64,000 nt of DNA from Diphasiastrum complanatum. Its lineage: Eukaryota > Streptophyta > Lycopodiopsida > Lycopodiales > Lycopodiaceae. Under the pieces are notes generated by a model. The model worked only from the letters and a program-made list of their open reading frames with translations. It searched no databases and was not told the DNA's origin. Each line of letters starts with the position of its first letter. The first letter of the stretch is position 1. The stretch covers positions 49,234,996 through 49,298,995 of the forward strand of contig CM055108.1 of assembly GCA_029204225.1 (NCBI GenBank). The letters are read 5' to 3'. Shown here piece by piece: positions 52,244 to 64,000 of this stretch. The translations under genes were made by a program, and so were the position numbers.

Positions 52244-55200
52244 AGACAATCGTGTGTGGTGTTGGCCCACATGCCATTCCACATATGATCTGGTTGTTCT
52301 AGATTATATGTGGTGATGGCCCTTCCAAGGGCCAATACCTAGTACATTAAGATGCGTAAGTGAGACTCATAAAAATTTCAACCATAGAAAGAGACCTTCT
52401 TCACCATCATTTACGCTTTAAAAAGAGCTCTTTAGTGACATTTACACCCAGTTCTTCATCCAATGCCATAATCTCAAGGCTGTTTTATTGGGTTCAAAGG
52501 TCACAAAAAACCATTCCCCAATACATAACAAGTTGTTGTGCCCATTAACCTTTCAACTTCTCAAGCAATCATGCACTCTGCATCAGTGCCCATTTTATAT
52601 GGTTATATAAAAATTGTCAAGTATTTTATGATACTGATTTTTGAAAAACTTTGTCGTTTCCATTCCTATACTTTGCAGATTTTCTCTAAAATGAAAATAA
52701 GCCTTCAAATTCCAAGCTCCGCAAAACGCGGGGTCATCCTAACGTTTTCTCATAGCAAATTTTGCCCTAGTCTTTGGCCTACACCGTGCATGAGACTCGC
52801 GAGGTGAAATAAGAGGGGGTCACATGGAAAGGGACCCTTGGTTTTGGCGTTCCCATCCCTTAAAAAGAATACAAGAGACTTTATAGAGGCTACTTTTGTC
52901 CGTAGGAATTCATACTTAAGGACTCCTTACTACTTACTTGTAACTTGTCACTGAATACATTATACGACATACGACGTATGGTGTATAAGGTACCCAAGAC
53001 CTTTTCACAAATTGGACGGTACCGTAGGAAGATTCGGTGCCTTGCAACTTCAAAAAAGAAAAATGACAGCTTTCACCCTGAAGACCGACATCGTCAAAGG
53101 AACCACACATGTTACAGCAACGGCTCGATGTGTCCCACGTGTGCTGAAATTGCCAGCTGGAGAAAATTGAACGGCCAAGTATGCTGACGTGGAAAATTTG
53201 GACAAAAAAGCCCTTGGAGTTAATTCACGCTTCAGAAGTACAAAGTGACTTAAATATAGAACTTCAGTTTGACCTACCTACCCCGGGAATTTGCTCTTCA
53301 GAGGCCGCATTGAGCGGGAATGGCACGGCAATTTGACGAGGTGCAGGCTCTGGACCCTACAAGGCGAGTCGCGATTGGCCACCATGTGATAGCCCGCTGA
53401 CCGTCAAAAAGTCATTGAACCGGCAATGTGACGGGGTGAAGACCTTGGTCACATGGCATGTAACCCTTGTCTATAGCTGCCAAAACCCTGGCCTATAGAA
53501 CGTCGCATGTGACCATTTAATGCCACAAACTTTTTTTTTTCTCTCAAAGAAAGCTATGCCACAAACTTCAAAGTGCATGGTCTACAGTCCCTATGTTAGA
53601 GCTGTTGCCATGCTCCCAAAAAAATGGTTGTTTTTCTCTCATTGTTATGATAAAATTTCACGAAAAAACAAAACTCCTTTCGAGTTATACCCTCTTGATA
53701 CTAAAAAAATAGATCACTTAAATTTAAGTTAATCAATTGGTCTGATGGATTTTATTGGTTTTTCATCAACACATGTTTTGCACATCCAAGCCCATTTTAG
53801 GCATATTTGAAGGGCTTGAAATCTTTGTGAGTATCATCTTCATAACAGTCATAAGCAACATCTTGTCCACAACACCATCTTGAAAAGCAATTCCAACTGT
53901 TGCCACCCATTTGAGATAATATGCAAAGGAATCATCCTTTTAGACTTGGTTGGTAGTGCTAAATTGATAGTTGGACACTCAATGGCCCCATTTGAATTAT
54001 TGCAATCCAAATGGTGTACTTGCCTAAGTTTGGAGCAACTCCACATGTAGGCCACGGTCTCTAGGCATAAATAGCCACCTTCACTTACCCCTAGGGCCTA
54101 CATGGCAAAGGGCCCTTTCTACCTCATGCGTGATATAGTGACAACTTAAACTAAGTATTCAACCCTTTTTCCCCAATGGACCAATGGCAAGACTCCATAT
54201 TAATAAGGAACTTGTCTTGGCACTCTACCAACATAAGAATGTTATAGAACAACCACCAACCAATTTACATTTCAAATTGAAGAAGAAAATACATATAGCT
54301 TGTTATAAAATTAGGGATTTCGAAAAAAATCTTAACTACAAAATAATCCTTGATGTCCACACTACTGCTCCCCTTAGAATTTTCAGTCCCTAAAAATCTC
54401 ATTCTACCAAGACACATGAAAGATTCAAAGACATATAATAGATGTTATTCTTCCACCAAAGTGAATGGTGAGGGCTTGTAAACTAGTGGTTGGGAGCTCA
54501 TAATGCACAATGAGAATTTTTGAAGTTTTAGATTGTTGGCATTTCTAATATGAGTAGTTTTGTTTTTCCAACAAGAAGACCATCAACAATTGTGTCATGT
54601 TATTTTCTCATGAAAATGGATGTGTACCATTAATCACATGTAACCTTCATAAATTCTACATATATTAAATGCTTCATGGCTCATGATCCAAATGATGATA
54701 TCTACTTTTCGTTGGATAGCTCATCAACAAATAATAGTAGTAGTATTATTTTGAAACTTTATGTAAAACTTTAGTTTTAAAGCTTTCGTTGGTATGCTAA
54801 TATGTATATTCTTTGATTGTGAAACATATAAATCCCTTTAGATATGTCAATTTAGGATATATTGAAGTCAGATTGTACTTACACAAACATATAATTTTTA
54901 AACAATCAAATTTAATGATAAATCAATCATGATAAATTGCTTCAATTTTACCTTGAATAATATAAGATCTGGTACACATAGTTATGTATGTTTTAGGCAT
55001 GACTTGTTTGTTTCTTTAACATATATTGCATGCGCACATATCCATCATTGGGAATAACGACATTTTGAAACATGAGCATAATGTAGAAATTTGAGATTTT
55101 ATTATCTAGATGAAGTGTCAAATTCTGTACAATTTTCCAATGTTTTTTTTTTGCCTTTAGTGGAACTAATCATATTTATGTAAGAATAAACCTTTTGAGA

Positions 55201-56188
55201 ATAAACCTTTTGCACATCTCAAAACTCCATGATTCAATCAATATGCCTACAAAGGCATGATATGGGATACCTTAATTGATTAAGATGAATTACCAACTAC
55301 AAGTAAATCTCCAAATATGATGTTGTCTTTGTAGTTACTAGTTAGAACCTTCCATAAACGTTGACAAGTACTACAACATAAATCATTATCATAAGTTATT
55401 TTCAAAATCTAAACAATTTTTGAAGGTGAAAATACAAATCCAATTGTGCACATTGAAAGGAATAATGAAGATAACTTCAATTCTTCAAGAGAAATTTAGC
55501 ATTATATTAGCTATTCTTATGTAGTTCGATACAAAAAATGTAAAGTTTTTATATCTTAGCACTTGTGGCTAATAAGTCGTTCTTTTTCATTTTCCATTAT
55601 TAGGCACTTGACAAAAAAAATAATGAAAGCATATGTATTATACCAATGATAAAGAGTATATGTCAACACAACTCTTGGATGATTCATTAAAAAATTGGGA
55701 GAGAGAAGATGCTCAAACAATAGCAATTGATTTAGAGATAATTGTGGAAGTTGACAGGTCATGAGTGGTTATTTAAGAGCAAGGATTCCTAATAAAAATA
55801 TGGATTATTTGAAAATCACTTGGCTTTGTAATAGTTTACCAAGTCCTAGTCCCCTAGAAAAAACTTGTTGCAAAGCTTGACAATATGGTAGCTATCATAA
55901 GTATGTCTTTTATTGATGTTGTTAGAAATTGTGCACTTAATGACAAGATCATATTAGAAACTTTATCATTCAATTTGACATTCAATTCAACAATGCATAC
56001 TAAAACAATGAACTTTGAATGACCTTTCGCTTTTCTCCTAATTTAATGTGTTGCTCTATTTATCTCACATTCTACAGCTTTGCATATGTTTATCAAGCCA
56101 AATGTGTCTCATCTTTAAGATCAATTAGGTCTTCAATGGGTATTGAATTGTTTAAGTTCAGAAGATGTCTTATTTTTTTCTCGAAAAG
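52238..56188. other. Long spacer, no gene recognised
   Basis: The longest frames lack known motifs. 53260-53500 is somewhat richer in GC than its surroundings. 53740-54100 (minus) reads as diverse sequence that might be old coding, but I could not place it. 54500-56180 is AT-rich. Confidence 0.35.
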
Positions 56189-56388
56189 TTAACAGTAGAT
56201 TATATACTTTTTATAAAGTACATAGAGAAAAAGCAGAAAAAAGAACTTAAAAGAGGAATACTTTTTCAACCTCCTAGAATAGAAGCAAGCGAGAAATGAC
56301 ATAGTCACTGATCCCAAATTCCATAATATGATAGTTCTAACAAGTTGCCAGAAGGCATTAATAGCAATATCGTCAAAAGTGATATCAT

Positions 56389-57558
56389 TCAGCAGAAAAT
56401 CGGTATAACAAAACCTCCTGAACCTGGCATGAATACGTTTATAAAATAGTGTTTCCAAAGCCTGGTGAAATGACTATAGCTAGTAAATTGCTCATTTCCA
56501 TGAACCATTTTCTCCCTATAGATATCCTTCACCTCACGCCTTGTAAAATTGTCAGGTGCCACTACCAGTAGTTGGCATAATCTCGGCGTGAGAACTAAAA
56601 TAGCTCTCCATCCAAGATATCGATAAATTTCCAACTGGACCAACGACACGATTGTATCGAGGATTGTAAATAGAAGCATTTTTTAAAGCCTCTCATGCAA
56701 CCTGCCAAGTCTTGAATTTCCAATAGAATAAACATGCTTGAATGCACTTCTACAAACAATGTAATGTCCCAAGCTGTACTCAATTTGATCTTTGATGTTA
56801 GGCTTTAGTGCAAATGTAAGATACACCTCTTGCTCTTCTCGATTAAGACTTAGGTAATAAGATCTTAATGACTTTAACTTAGAAATAGCAAACTTTTTTG
56901 TGCAACCATTACTACAACATGCAACTTTAAGTGTATCCTTCAGTTGAAATGATGACAACAAAAAAGTTCTCCTCCTACGGCCATAGCTTGAAAATGTTCG
57001 ATCAACATGAAATCTCTGCTCATCTCTTCCAAAGTTTCGGACATTGTCATTGATGTCAGCATCATTCTCGTCATCGTCAATGTCGCTGCCATCATTGTCA
57101 TCCTTAGTCTCCCTCATAGCACTCTCATCAATATCCTAATACTTTTTTGAAAGACCTTGACCAAATCTGCATTGATGAGATACTTCGATATCACACTCAA
57201 ATTGATCTCCCTCATCATTGAAATGCATGATTGATTCAAAAGACAAAGCAACAAAAGAGGATTCAACCATATTAGAAATGGGGGCCTCAAAATTAAAGCT
57301 TGACTAGGAACATGAATTTTGTAAAACATCATGCTCATTTTGAAACTCTGACTCAATATAAGAGCTCACAAAAATAGCGACGTTTGCACTCTTCGTGGTG
57401 CTTTCTTGAGACTTGACCTCAGATTCGAAGAGGCAGCTTGAGAGTGAAATCGTGCAACTGGAAACAGAAAGTTCTCCTTGAGATACAGACGTCTCGTATG
57501 ATGAGATGGATATAGACATAGTGAAAACAAGATGCACAAACAACCAAGAAAAAAACAA
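56389..57558 (-). pseudogene. Transposase-like DNA-element pseudogene
   Basis: One minus-strand frame from 57558 to 56683 is broken by TAG at 57306-57304 and 57138-57136 and a stop at 56685-56683. An N-terminal Ser-rich part is followed by FESIMHFNDEGDQFECDIEV, an Asp-rich run, CCSNGC, LRSYYLSLNREEQEVYLTFAL, IVCRSAFKHVYSIGNSRLGR and HERL. Then, with frame changes, FTRREVKDIY and SHFTRLWKHYFINVFMPG appear. The layout (CCxxxC, a cysteine-flanked helical segment ending in a helix-turn-helix-like SRLxRL, then SxFxRxWK) resembles multi-copy uncharacterised transposase-like proteins I know from fern, moss and algal genomes. The superfamily cannot be fixed. The catalytic part further downstream is lost. 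Confidence 0.5.
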
Positions 57559-58089
57559 ACCAAGGTCATTAAAATGAAAATTCCACCCCCCTTTTTGCTC
57601 TCAATCGCGGGCCTCTAAAAATATTAAAATCAGTAAATGGATTTGTTTTTTTTTTTTATAAATCCAATCTTGTAAAATTTAGAGTCCACAACTATATAAA
57701 GTTTCTCACATCCCGTTTTCTCCCACGCGACCTAGGGGGCATAACATTCTTCTGCTTTCATGCCAAAATATTTTCACCTTCGATTCTCGCTCACACACGA
57801 TAGACGCTGACAATGCGGGCGACTATCTTCTCACGGCGAGCTCTTTCACAGTGATAATCCATTCGAGAGAATCCGAAAAGATGGCTAGGTACTCGAATAA
57901 GCATTTTTGGAGCATAGAATTTTTTGATTCCTTTAAGATGCTTTAACCATTTAAGAAAACTTTATCTGCCAATAGATCCATATTCATTAATGATTAAATT
58001 TTTTGTGACTTGTAAGTCGTTTTTGATTCTTAAAATTATGTGTGTGTAATTTGTGTTTCTATAAGATCAATCCATTTGACGAATTTTTA
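57559..58089. other. Spacer between two relics
   Basis: Nothing coding is recognised. A poly-T run lies near 57644-57657. Confidence 0.4.
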
Positions 58090-58484
58090 AATAATAATTT
58101 CGAGCATTGCGAATCACCATACAGAGCTTTGTGAATTTTGTACACTAGATGCTTCTTACCCTTCACCTCATATCCTTCTAGCTGGGACATGTAGGTCTCC
58201 TCTTCAATGGTGCCATTGAGAAATGTAGTTTGGACATCCATTTGGTGAACTTCAAGGTCAGTTGAAGTTGCATAAGAAAGAAGCAAATGGATTGAAGCAT
58301 GCTTTACCACAAGACTGAAGGTTTCTGAATGATCCAGATCTGGAATCTAGGAGAAGCCTTTGGCTACCAATCTGGCCTTGTATCGATTCATTTTCCCTTC
58401 AGCATCATACTTCACCTTGAACAGCCATTTGCATGGGATCTGATTTCGATCATTTGGCAGCTCAGTCACAGTCCATGTTTGATT
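58090..58484 (-). pseudogene. Orphan copia reverse transcriptase N-terminal fragment
   Basis: The minus strand from 58484 reads [20 protein letters not shown], then [20 protein letters not shown] and KGFS, followed by a TAG. It continues SLVVKHASIHLLLS, VHQMDVQTTFLNGTIEEETY and IHKALYG. This is the start of the copia RT domain, ending before the YVDD motif, with no other copia domain adjacent. Confidence 0.88.
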
Positions 58485-58682
58485 CTAAAAAAGAATGCAT
58501 CTTTCTTGTTCTCATATCATCAGAAGATTGTTTTCAATATACAAGTTTTTTTTTCACCAACGACTATACCACGAAAGCAGTGCATACCAAACGCCAAGCT
58601 TCATATGATTGTCAGCTTGTCCTTTTGGCTTTTCCAAACACATCCAGCTTCTTGCACATTTATCGTCTGCATTTCATTTCGC

Positions 58683-58870
58683 AGATGCCATTTGCATCCA
58701 TTTTTGCCACTCATATTTTTGTCGATGCCATTTGCATCCATTTTCGCCGAGCCATCTCCATTCAGAATTTTGTCGACGCCATCTACATCCATTTTTGTCG
58801 AGCCATCTCCACTCAAATTTTTGTCGATGCCATCTGCATCCATTATCCATTAAGATTTTTGTCGAAGCCA
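58683..58870. repeat. 51-bp minisatellite, about three and a half copies
   Basis: Units of gatgccatttgcatccattt plus tcgccgagccatctccattc and agaattttgtc repeat with a period of 51 bp; outer copies are shortened. On the minus strand it encodes a repeated DGDGSxKMDxDGxDKN phrase, but no start or conserved context supports a protein. Confidence 0.85.
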
Positions 58871-59544
58871 TCATTATGCCTCGCGTGTGCCCAATCGCGC
58901 AACTACCATAGCGTTTGGAGGGGTCTAGCACTTGCAAGGAATCCATTTCAGCGTGTTGAAGAAATCTCCACCATCGGATCATGTCTATTGAAGATCTATG
59001 ATGGAAAATGGAGGAATATAGGCCGCAGGATCAAGGGCCATCATTATGATGCATGTGAAAAAGCTTGAAGGGGTTTGAAGTGCAAAGTGCATTGCAACTT
59101 CATTAAAAATCTTCAATCTTAAAAAACTGTTGGGTCCCAAGTTTTTGAAGGATGAAGTTTCTTCACACTGAAGAAATAGTTTAAAAACCCAAATTATCCT
59201 TATTTTCACCTCCTTTAGCCTATTTTGGCCAAACGAAAGGCTATAGCCTCCAAACGAAGGGCACCCTGACTGTACCTGCAAGTACGGTACACCAAAACAG
59301 AGTGATTGTCACGGAGAAAGTGTTCGAAACGCGCCAAAAGTGATTTCACCATTCCACTGGGCAGATAGTTGGTAGTTGGTGACGAGAAGCATTTCGGAAA
59401 GCGACGCCAGTTTGGCTTTCAATTTGGCGAAAGAGCGGCGGGTGGCCTGGTAAGCCAAAAATTGCAGGTCATTATTTGTGATTTCTAACATCACGATTGA
59501 CTTTGACATACGTTTTATAGCCTACAGGTGGAGTTTCAAGTAGT
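58871..59544. other. Spacer before the right-hand copia element; no 5' LTR recognised
   Basis: No tggtatcagagc site or LTR end is visible within the 600 bp upstream of the gag start at 59545, so the 5' part of the element is missing or very diverged. Confidence 0.45.
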
Positions 59545-60111
59545 TTGGAGATGGCAAACATCAATGAGGCAATTTTGGGCGATGCAAGCAAACTTGATGG
59601 GGCTTCTAGCTACAACATCTGGAAATTCAAAATGAAGAGCATTTTGATGGAGAAAGAGTTATGGGAGATTGTGACAGGTATTGAAATCCGACCAAATACC
59701 GCTCCAGGTGATATGAGGGCCTTTGATAAAAAGGCGCAGAGACCATTGTCCTTAATCAATCTTTCAGTGAAAGACCATGTAATCACTCATATAAGTGATG
59801 CCACGACGACTAGGGGAGCTTGGGAAGCTCTTAGAATGCAATTTCAAACTTGCAATCTAGCTCGAGCCATGTTCTTGAAGTCGAGATTGAACACAGTAAG
59901 GATGGAAGAAAGTGAATCAGTGGGATCTTTCTTCACAAGGATAAAGGAGCTGAGAGATCAACTTGTGGTGATTGGAGAACCAATCAGGGATGTTGAATTG
60001 GTACATACCACAATGAGCAGTGTATCAGAAGGGCTACAGATGTTTGTGAGCGGCATTGCTTCGAGAGAGAGATTGCCTACTTTTGAAGACTTCCACGGAA
60101 TCATGTTGTAG
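59545..60111 (+). pseudogene. Copia gag
   Basis: MEMANINEAILGDASKLDGA opens the frame, followed by YNIWKFKMKSILMEKELWEI and WEALRMQFQ, typical of copia gag (UBN2/DUF4219-type) capsid regions. A TAG at 60109-60111, after FEDFHGIML, interrupts the frame just before EEQRREVVKSRQ, which continues the same reading frame. Confidence 0.9.
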
Positions 60112-61278
60112 GAAGAGCAGCGTCGCGAAGTGGTGAAGTCAAGACAAACCCCACAGGAGGATCAAGCCTTGCTTGCTAAAGGCAAGCAGAAAGGATGGAA
60201 AAGAGTTCCCAAAAAATCCAAGGATGATGATGACAAGGGAGAGTCATCATCAAAAGAGAAAAAGAAGAAGAAAGGCAAATGTTACTATTGCCACAAACCG
60301 GGTCATTGGGCACACGAATGTTACAAGAAGAAAACGGACATAAAGGCGGGAAAAGTGACTCAACAAGGAAACATTGCCGAAGATGATGGAGAAAATGACG
60401 AGACAAGTGTCTTCTCATCGGGATTGGCATCCCAAGTTGATTATGGTGTCAGATGGTTTATAGATTCAGGTGTCACAAGGCATATGGCCGGAAAACGTGA
60501 TTGGTTTGAGAAATTCTCACCAATCCATGATGGGGATAAGGTCACTCAAGCCAATGAGGAGGAATGCCAGATACAGGGTGTGGGCAATGTACCTGTACAA
60601 TTTTTTGATGGTAACATCAAGAACATCCCTAATGTGCTTTATGTTCCTGGACTCAAAAAGAGTTTGCTTTCTGTTGGTGTAATGGCAAATCAACATCTGA
60701 AGGTTGAATTTGTGAACTATGGATGCCTTATGAGGGATATGAACCACAACTATAAAGTGGTGGTGAAGGGTTATAGAGATAGTAACTGTGGCCTTTATAA
60801 ATTGGATGCTGCAAAACCAGTAGAATATGGTTTGGGTATCCCAACAGCATCTCAATCCGAGTTGTGGCACAGAAGACTTGGTCATTTGAACTATGGGAGC
60901 TTGAGATTGATGGCGAAGTTGAAGATACTATGGGAGCTTGAGATTGATGGCGAAGTTGAAGATACTATGGGAAAGCATCATAGGGAGACATTCAAGAAAG
61001 GTGGAGCTGCAAGAGCTAAGAAACCGCTGGAACTCATTCACAGCGACCTGTGCGGCCCAATGAAGACCATGTTGTTGGGGAGAACATATTATTTTATGAC
61101 TTTCATAGATGATTACTCTAGGAGGACATGGATTTATTTCTTGAAGAAGAAATCTGACGCTTTTACTCGCTTCAAGGAGTTCAAGACTTTAGTAGAGAAC
61201 CAACTGGATGCACGCATCAAAGTGCTAAGATCTAATAGAGGGGGCGAATACAAATCTGATGATTTTGAGGACTTTTGA
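60112..61278 (+). pseudogene. Copia zinc knuckle, protease and integrase (first part)
   Basis: A lysine-rich linker leads to the zinc knuckle CYYCHKPGHWAHEC and the protease active site RWFIDSGVTRHM. The pre-integrase ends LWHRRLGHLNYGSLRLMAKL. The two cysteines expected next for HHCC zinc binding are missing, replaced by translation of a 37-bp tandem duplication (60891-60964). The integrase core shows IHSDLCGPM and FIDDYSRRTW, but the second catalytic Asp is Asn (LRSNRGGEY). The frame stops at TGA 61276-61278. Confidence 0.9.
60891..60971 (+). repeat. 37-bp tandem duplication inside pol
   Basis: ctatgggagcttgagattga... occurs at 60891-60927 and again at 60928-60964, followed by a further 7 bp (ctatggg). 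The two copies are identical and are read in different frames (SLRLMAKLKI, then ELEIDGEVEDT). Confidence 0.95.
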
Positions 61279-62406
61279 AAAGAACATGACATCAAAAGAC
61301 AATTCACACAGTCACACACGCCGCATAGTAATGGTATAGCTCAAAGGAAAAAAAGGACTATTATGGAGAATGCACGCTCCATGATGAAGCAAATGGGCTT
61401 GACCGATTCACTTTGGTCGGAAGCATGCAGTGCGACAACGTTCTTGCAAAACATGAGCCCTACAGTTGCGGTTCCAAATGTGACTCCCAAAGAAGCATTT
61501 ATAGGAATAAAACCAAAAATTGACAAGTTTCGTGTCATTGGATGTAAGGCCTATGTACATGTGCCAAAGGAGGAGCGAAAGAAACTTGATGCCAAAGCAA
61601 TCAAGTGTATCTTCATCGGTTATGATGAGAGGACGAAGGCATACAGGTGTTTTGATCCTGTAATGAACAAGATTCACATTAGCAAATATGTGATCTTTGA
61701 TGAAACACATAGGTATGAAGATGAAGACCATGCAAGTGGTGAAAGCATCAAAAGACTTCCAACAATTTTGGAGGAAGAAGATGAAGAAGATGCTCCACAA
61801 CATGATGCACGTGAAGACGAGAGTCGAGATGGCGAGTATGAAAGGACACCACCTATTCAAGAGCCTAGGGGGAGGTACTTGCCAATAGGGGCAATAAAAG
61901 AGAAACTGGTTGGAAGTAAGAGACATTACTTAGATACTCATTGGGATACATACTCTCCACGTAGTGTATCACCTGAATCTAAGATACCAAAATGGTATGA
62001 AAAGATCATGAAGGACGCAAAGCTAAATCAACCAGGATCTAGCACACAAGGTGAAGTGAGAAGATCAACACGGGAAAGGAAGTCTCCCAATCGTTATCAT
62101 GTGAACTATGCCCTAATGAGTGACATTTTGAAGTGTCGAGAACCATCAACCTTTGATGAGGCAAAAGATCACAAAGAATGGCAAAGGGCAATGGAAGAGA
62201 AAATAGAATCTATCCACAGGCATGATACATGGGAGTTGGTTGATCTACCAATTGGAAAGAAACCCATTGACAACAAATGGGTGTTTAGAACAAAGTTTCA
62301 TGCGGATGGCATAATAGCAAAGCATAAATCATGCCTAGTAGTGAAGGGTTATGAGCAAAGCAAAGGAATTGACTATGAAGAGACATTTGCTCCAGTGGCT
62401 AAGTAG
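61279..62406 (+). pseudogene. Copia integrase C-terminal part and RT start
   Basis: Same frame after the TGA. It reads PHSNGIAQRKKRTI where copia integrases have NGVAERKNRT, so the catalytic Glu is Gln. The integrase C-terminal region (GCKAYVHVPKEERKKLDAK, FIGYDERTKAYR) and an acidic linker follow. The RT starts at about KEWQRAMEEKIESIHRHDTW and continues NKWVFRTKFHADG and KGYEQSKGIDYEETFAPVAK. A TAG stops it at 62404-62406. Confidence 0.9.
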
Positions 62407-63660
62407 ACTACGCTACGTCTTATCATTGCCTTAACATCTCATTTTGGGTGGAAAATCCATCAAATGGATGTGAAGTCCGCATTTTTGAATGGTGACTTAG
62501 AGGAAGAAGTTTACATGGTCCAACCGCAGGGCTTCATGGCAAAAGGGCAAGAACAGAAGATATGTAAACTACACAAAGCACTTTATGGCCTTAAGCAAGC
62601 GCCACGCGCATGGTATGGACGCATTGACAAGTATTTTCTTTCCCATGGGTTTGTAAGAACAAATTCAGAACCAAACCTTTATGTTCTTATAAATGATGAC
62701 AACATTGCCTTGATTGTACTTTACATTGATGATATCATTATCATGGGCAATGATGAGAACCTCACTCGTTCTATCAAAGCCAACTTATGCAAGCAGTTTG
62801 AGATGACAGATTTAGACCTTATGCACTATTGCTTGGGTGTCGAAGTATGGAAAACTGGTAGTGATATCAGGTTATGTCAAAACAAGTATGTGGGCGAGAT
62901 ATTGGAGAGATTTCACATGACAGAGTGCAAACCTTCCATCACCCCTTGCGAAATTATCTCGTATTGATGATAGTGCACATGTTGATGCTACTCTATTTCA
63001 TCAACTAGTTGGGAGTTTGATATATCTTATGACTACACGTCCTGATATCTGCTATGCTGTAAGTTAGATTAGCCAATTCATGTCATCACCCACTATGGAC
63101 CATTGGAAAGCTGCAAAAAAGATTTTGAGGTATGTGAAAGGTACACCTAACCTTGGCCTAATCTACAAAAGACAGAGTGTTTTACCTAAGTTGTAGGGTT
63201 ATGTTGACGCTGATTGGGCAAGAAGTATAGATGATAGAAAGTCAACAACAAGTTATGCCTTCAATTTTGGTAGCGGTTGTTTTTCATGGTCTAGCAAGAA
63301 GCAAGATACTATTTCTCTTTCTTCTACAGAAGCCAAATATAAAGCGTTGAGTTCTACTACCCAAGAAGCTATTTGGCTTCGTAAGTTATTATGTGAGATT
63401 GGCATGAAGCAGGTAAATCCTATTGTTATTTTCTGTGACAGTCAAAGTGGAATACAATTGGCTAAGAATCATATCTTTCACGCAAGGACAAAACATATTG
63501 AGGTGAAATATCACTTTGTGTGTGAGAAGTTACAATCTGAAGATATAAGTATTGTACATTGTTCTACATTATTACAAGTTGCTGATATATTTACGAAAGC
63601 TTTAAGTAAAGAAAAGTTTGAGACTTTTAGAGCCAAACTTGGCTTAGATCTGGTTATGTA
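62407..63660 (+). pseudogene. Copia RT remainder and RNase H
   Basis: The RT resumes TTLRLIIALTSHFGWKIHQM, then DVKSAFLNGDLEEEVYM, YGLKQAPRAW and LYIDDIIIMG (YIDD in place of the commoner copia YVDD). A frameshift lies near 62950. RNase H text follows (GSLIYLMTTRPDICYAVS, stop; YVDADWARSIDDRKSTTSY; SLSSTEAKYKALSSTTQEAI; FCDSQSGIQLAKN; KHIEVKYHF; DIFTKALSKEKF) with in-frame TAGs near 63067 and 63196. Confidence 0.88.
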
Positions 63661-64000
63661 AAAGGCCTTTACTTGTAATATTATCATGGAGGTATGTCTC
63701 ATGAATAGAGTAAACTCTAAAATAAAGAGAGACGTTGATCATTGAGGGAGAGAGTTAAAATAGCAATGATCGACTTATACAGTGCTTTCTTATTTCGATG
63801 GCACCACGTGTGATTAGTTTTAGAGTTATCGGGCCATCTTTCTTTTACGAGCCTTTTGAGTGCTTTTAAACAACTGATCTTTGTACTTACTTATCAGTTG
63901 AATATACAGTTTGTTGAGAGCAATTTTGTTGTCTTGTCTTGTTGCACTTGACGTTGTGTTGTGGTGATTGATTCGGTCGGGTGTTTAAACTGTGTTTTCT
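63661..64000 (+). repeat. Polypurine tract and probable start of 3' LTR
   Basis: attgagggagagag (about 63741-63754) is followed by ttaaaatagcaatg, which lacks the usual TG start. The sequence to the window edge is non-coding and LTR-like. The end lies outside the window, so the LTR cannot be confirmed. Confidence 0.5.

Larger units (their letters stand above)
59545..64000 (+). mobile_element. Decayed Ty1/copia element, right edge of window
   Basis: Gag, protease, integrase, RT and RNase H follow in copia order, then a purine-rich tract and probable start of the 3' LTR running off the window. At least three nonsense codons in the main frame, one frameshift and further stops in RNase H show it is inactive. 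Its protein is clearly different from the array at 21033-30828 and from the relic at 31030-33420, so a third copia family is present. Confidence 0.92.

Noticed and set aside
51940-52335. Leu-Ser, Arg-Glu and Tyr-Ile repeat frames
   Set aside because: Artefacts of the compound microsatellite at 52089-52237 in several frames.
53849-54055. A minus-strand coding relic
   Set aside because: The sequence is diverse, but I could not match it to any family or find supporting neighbouring exons.

Overview
The window reads as nuclear DNA of a land plant. It has intron-bearing and intronless eukaryotic genes, plant-type LTR retrotransposons primed by initiator tRNA-Met, long (GA/CT)n microsatellites and AT-rich spacers. 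The mix of decayed Ty1/copia and Ty3/gypsy copies and a transposase-like relic suggests a large, repeat-rich genome, perhaps a fern or other non-angiosperm. That placement is inference. No bacterial, organellar or CRISPR features were seen.

Layout: 1-3267 is a decayed Ty3/gypsy element (internal region then 3' LTR). 3268-5650 holds minisatellites and a second gypsy-type gag relic. 5637-6212 (minus) is a broken fasciclin-like arabinogalactan protein (FLA) gene, head-to-head with the first convincing host gene. That gene, 6638-10711 (plus), is an intronless plant splicing factor 1 / branch-point binding protein of 1357 aa. Its N-terminus is enlarged by about eleven 20-residue acidic repeats. 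10712-21032 is 3' flank and spacer with an LTR-like relic, a (TC)n tract, a copia primer-binding-site remnant and a decayed, possibly spliced gene fragment (18360-19362). 21033-30828 is a young copia array: LTR, internal region, LTR, truncated internal region, truncated LTR. 30829-34600 carries older copia pieces on the minus strand. 34740-36612 is AT-rich and contains a cluster of six copies of a 17-bp palindrome at the centres of longer hairpins. 36613-44209 is mostly featureless spacer with one diverged LTR-like block.

The second host gene lies on the minus strand (46572 to 44210). It encodes a 749-aa low-complexity plant protein whose short C-terminal second exon can be recovered by a GT-AG splice. 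Its presumed 5' leader region contains an 85-bp tRNA-derived SINE-like insertion with 14-bp target-site duplications. 49101-56188 is spacer with three very long microsatellites. 56389-57558 (minus) is a transposase-like pseudogene, 58090-58484 (minus) an orphan copia reverse transcriptase piece, and 59545-64000 (plus) a near-complete but heavily mutated copia element whose integrase active site is destroyed.

Only two genes look functional: SF1, which acts in early spliceosome assembly at the intron branch point, and the uncharacterised gar2-related-type gene. Each has a two-codon upstream ORF just before its start codon. Everything else is mobile-element debris, simple repeats or pseudogenes. 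Functional assignments come from motif recognition by eye; no database search was possible.
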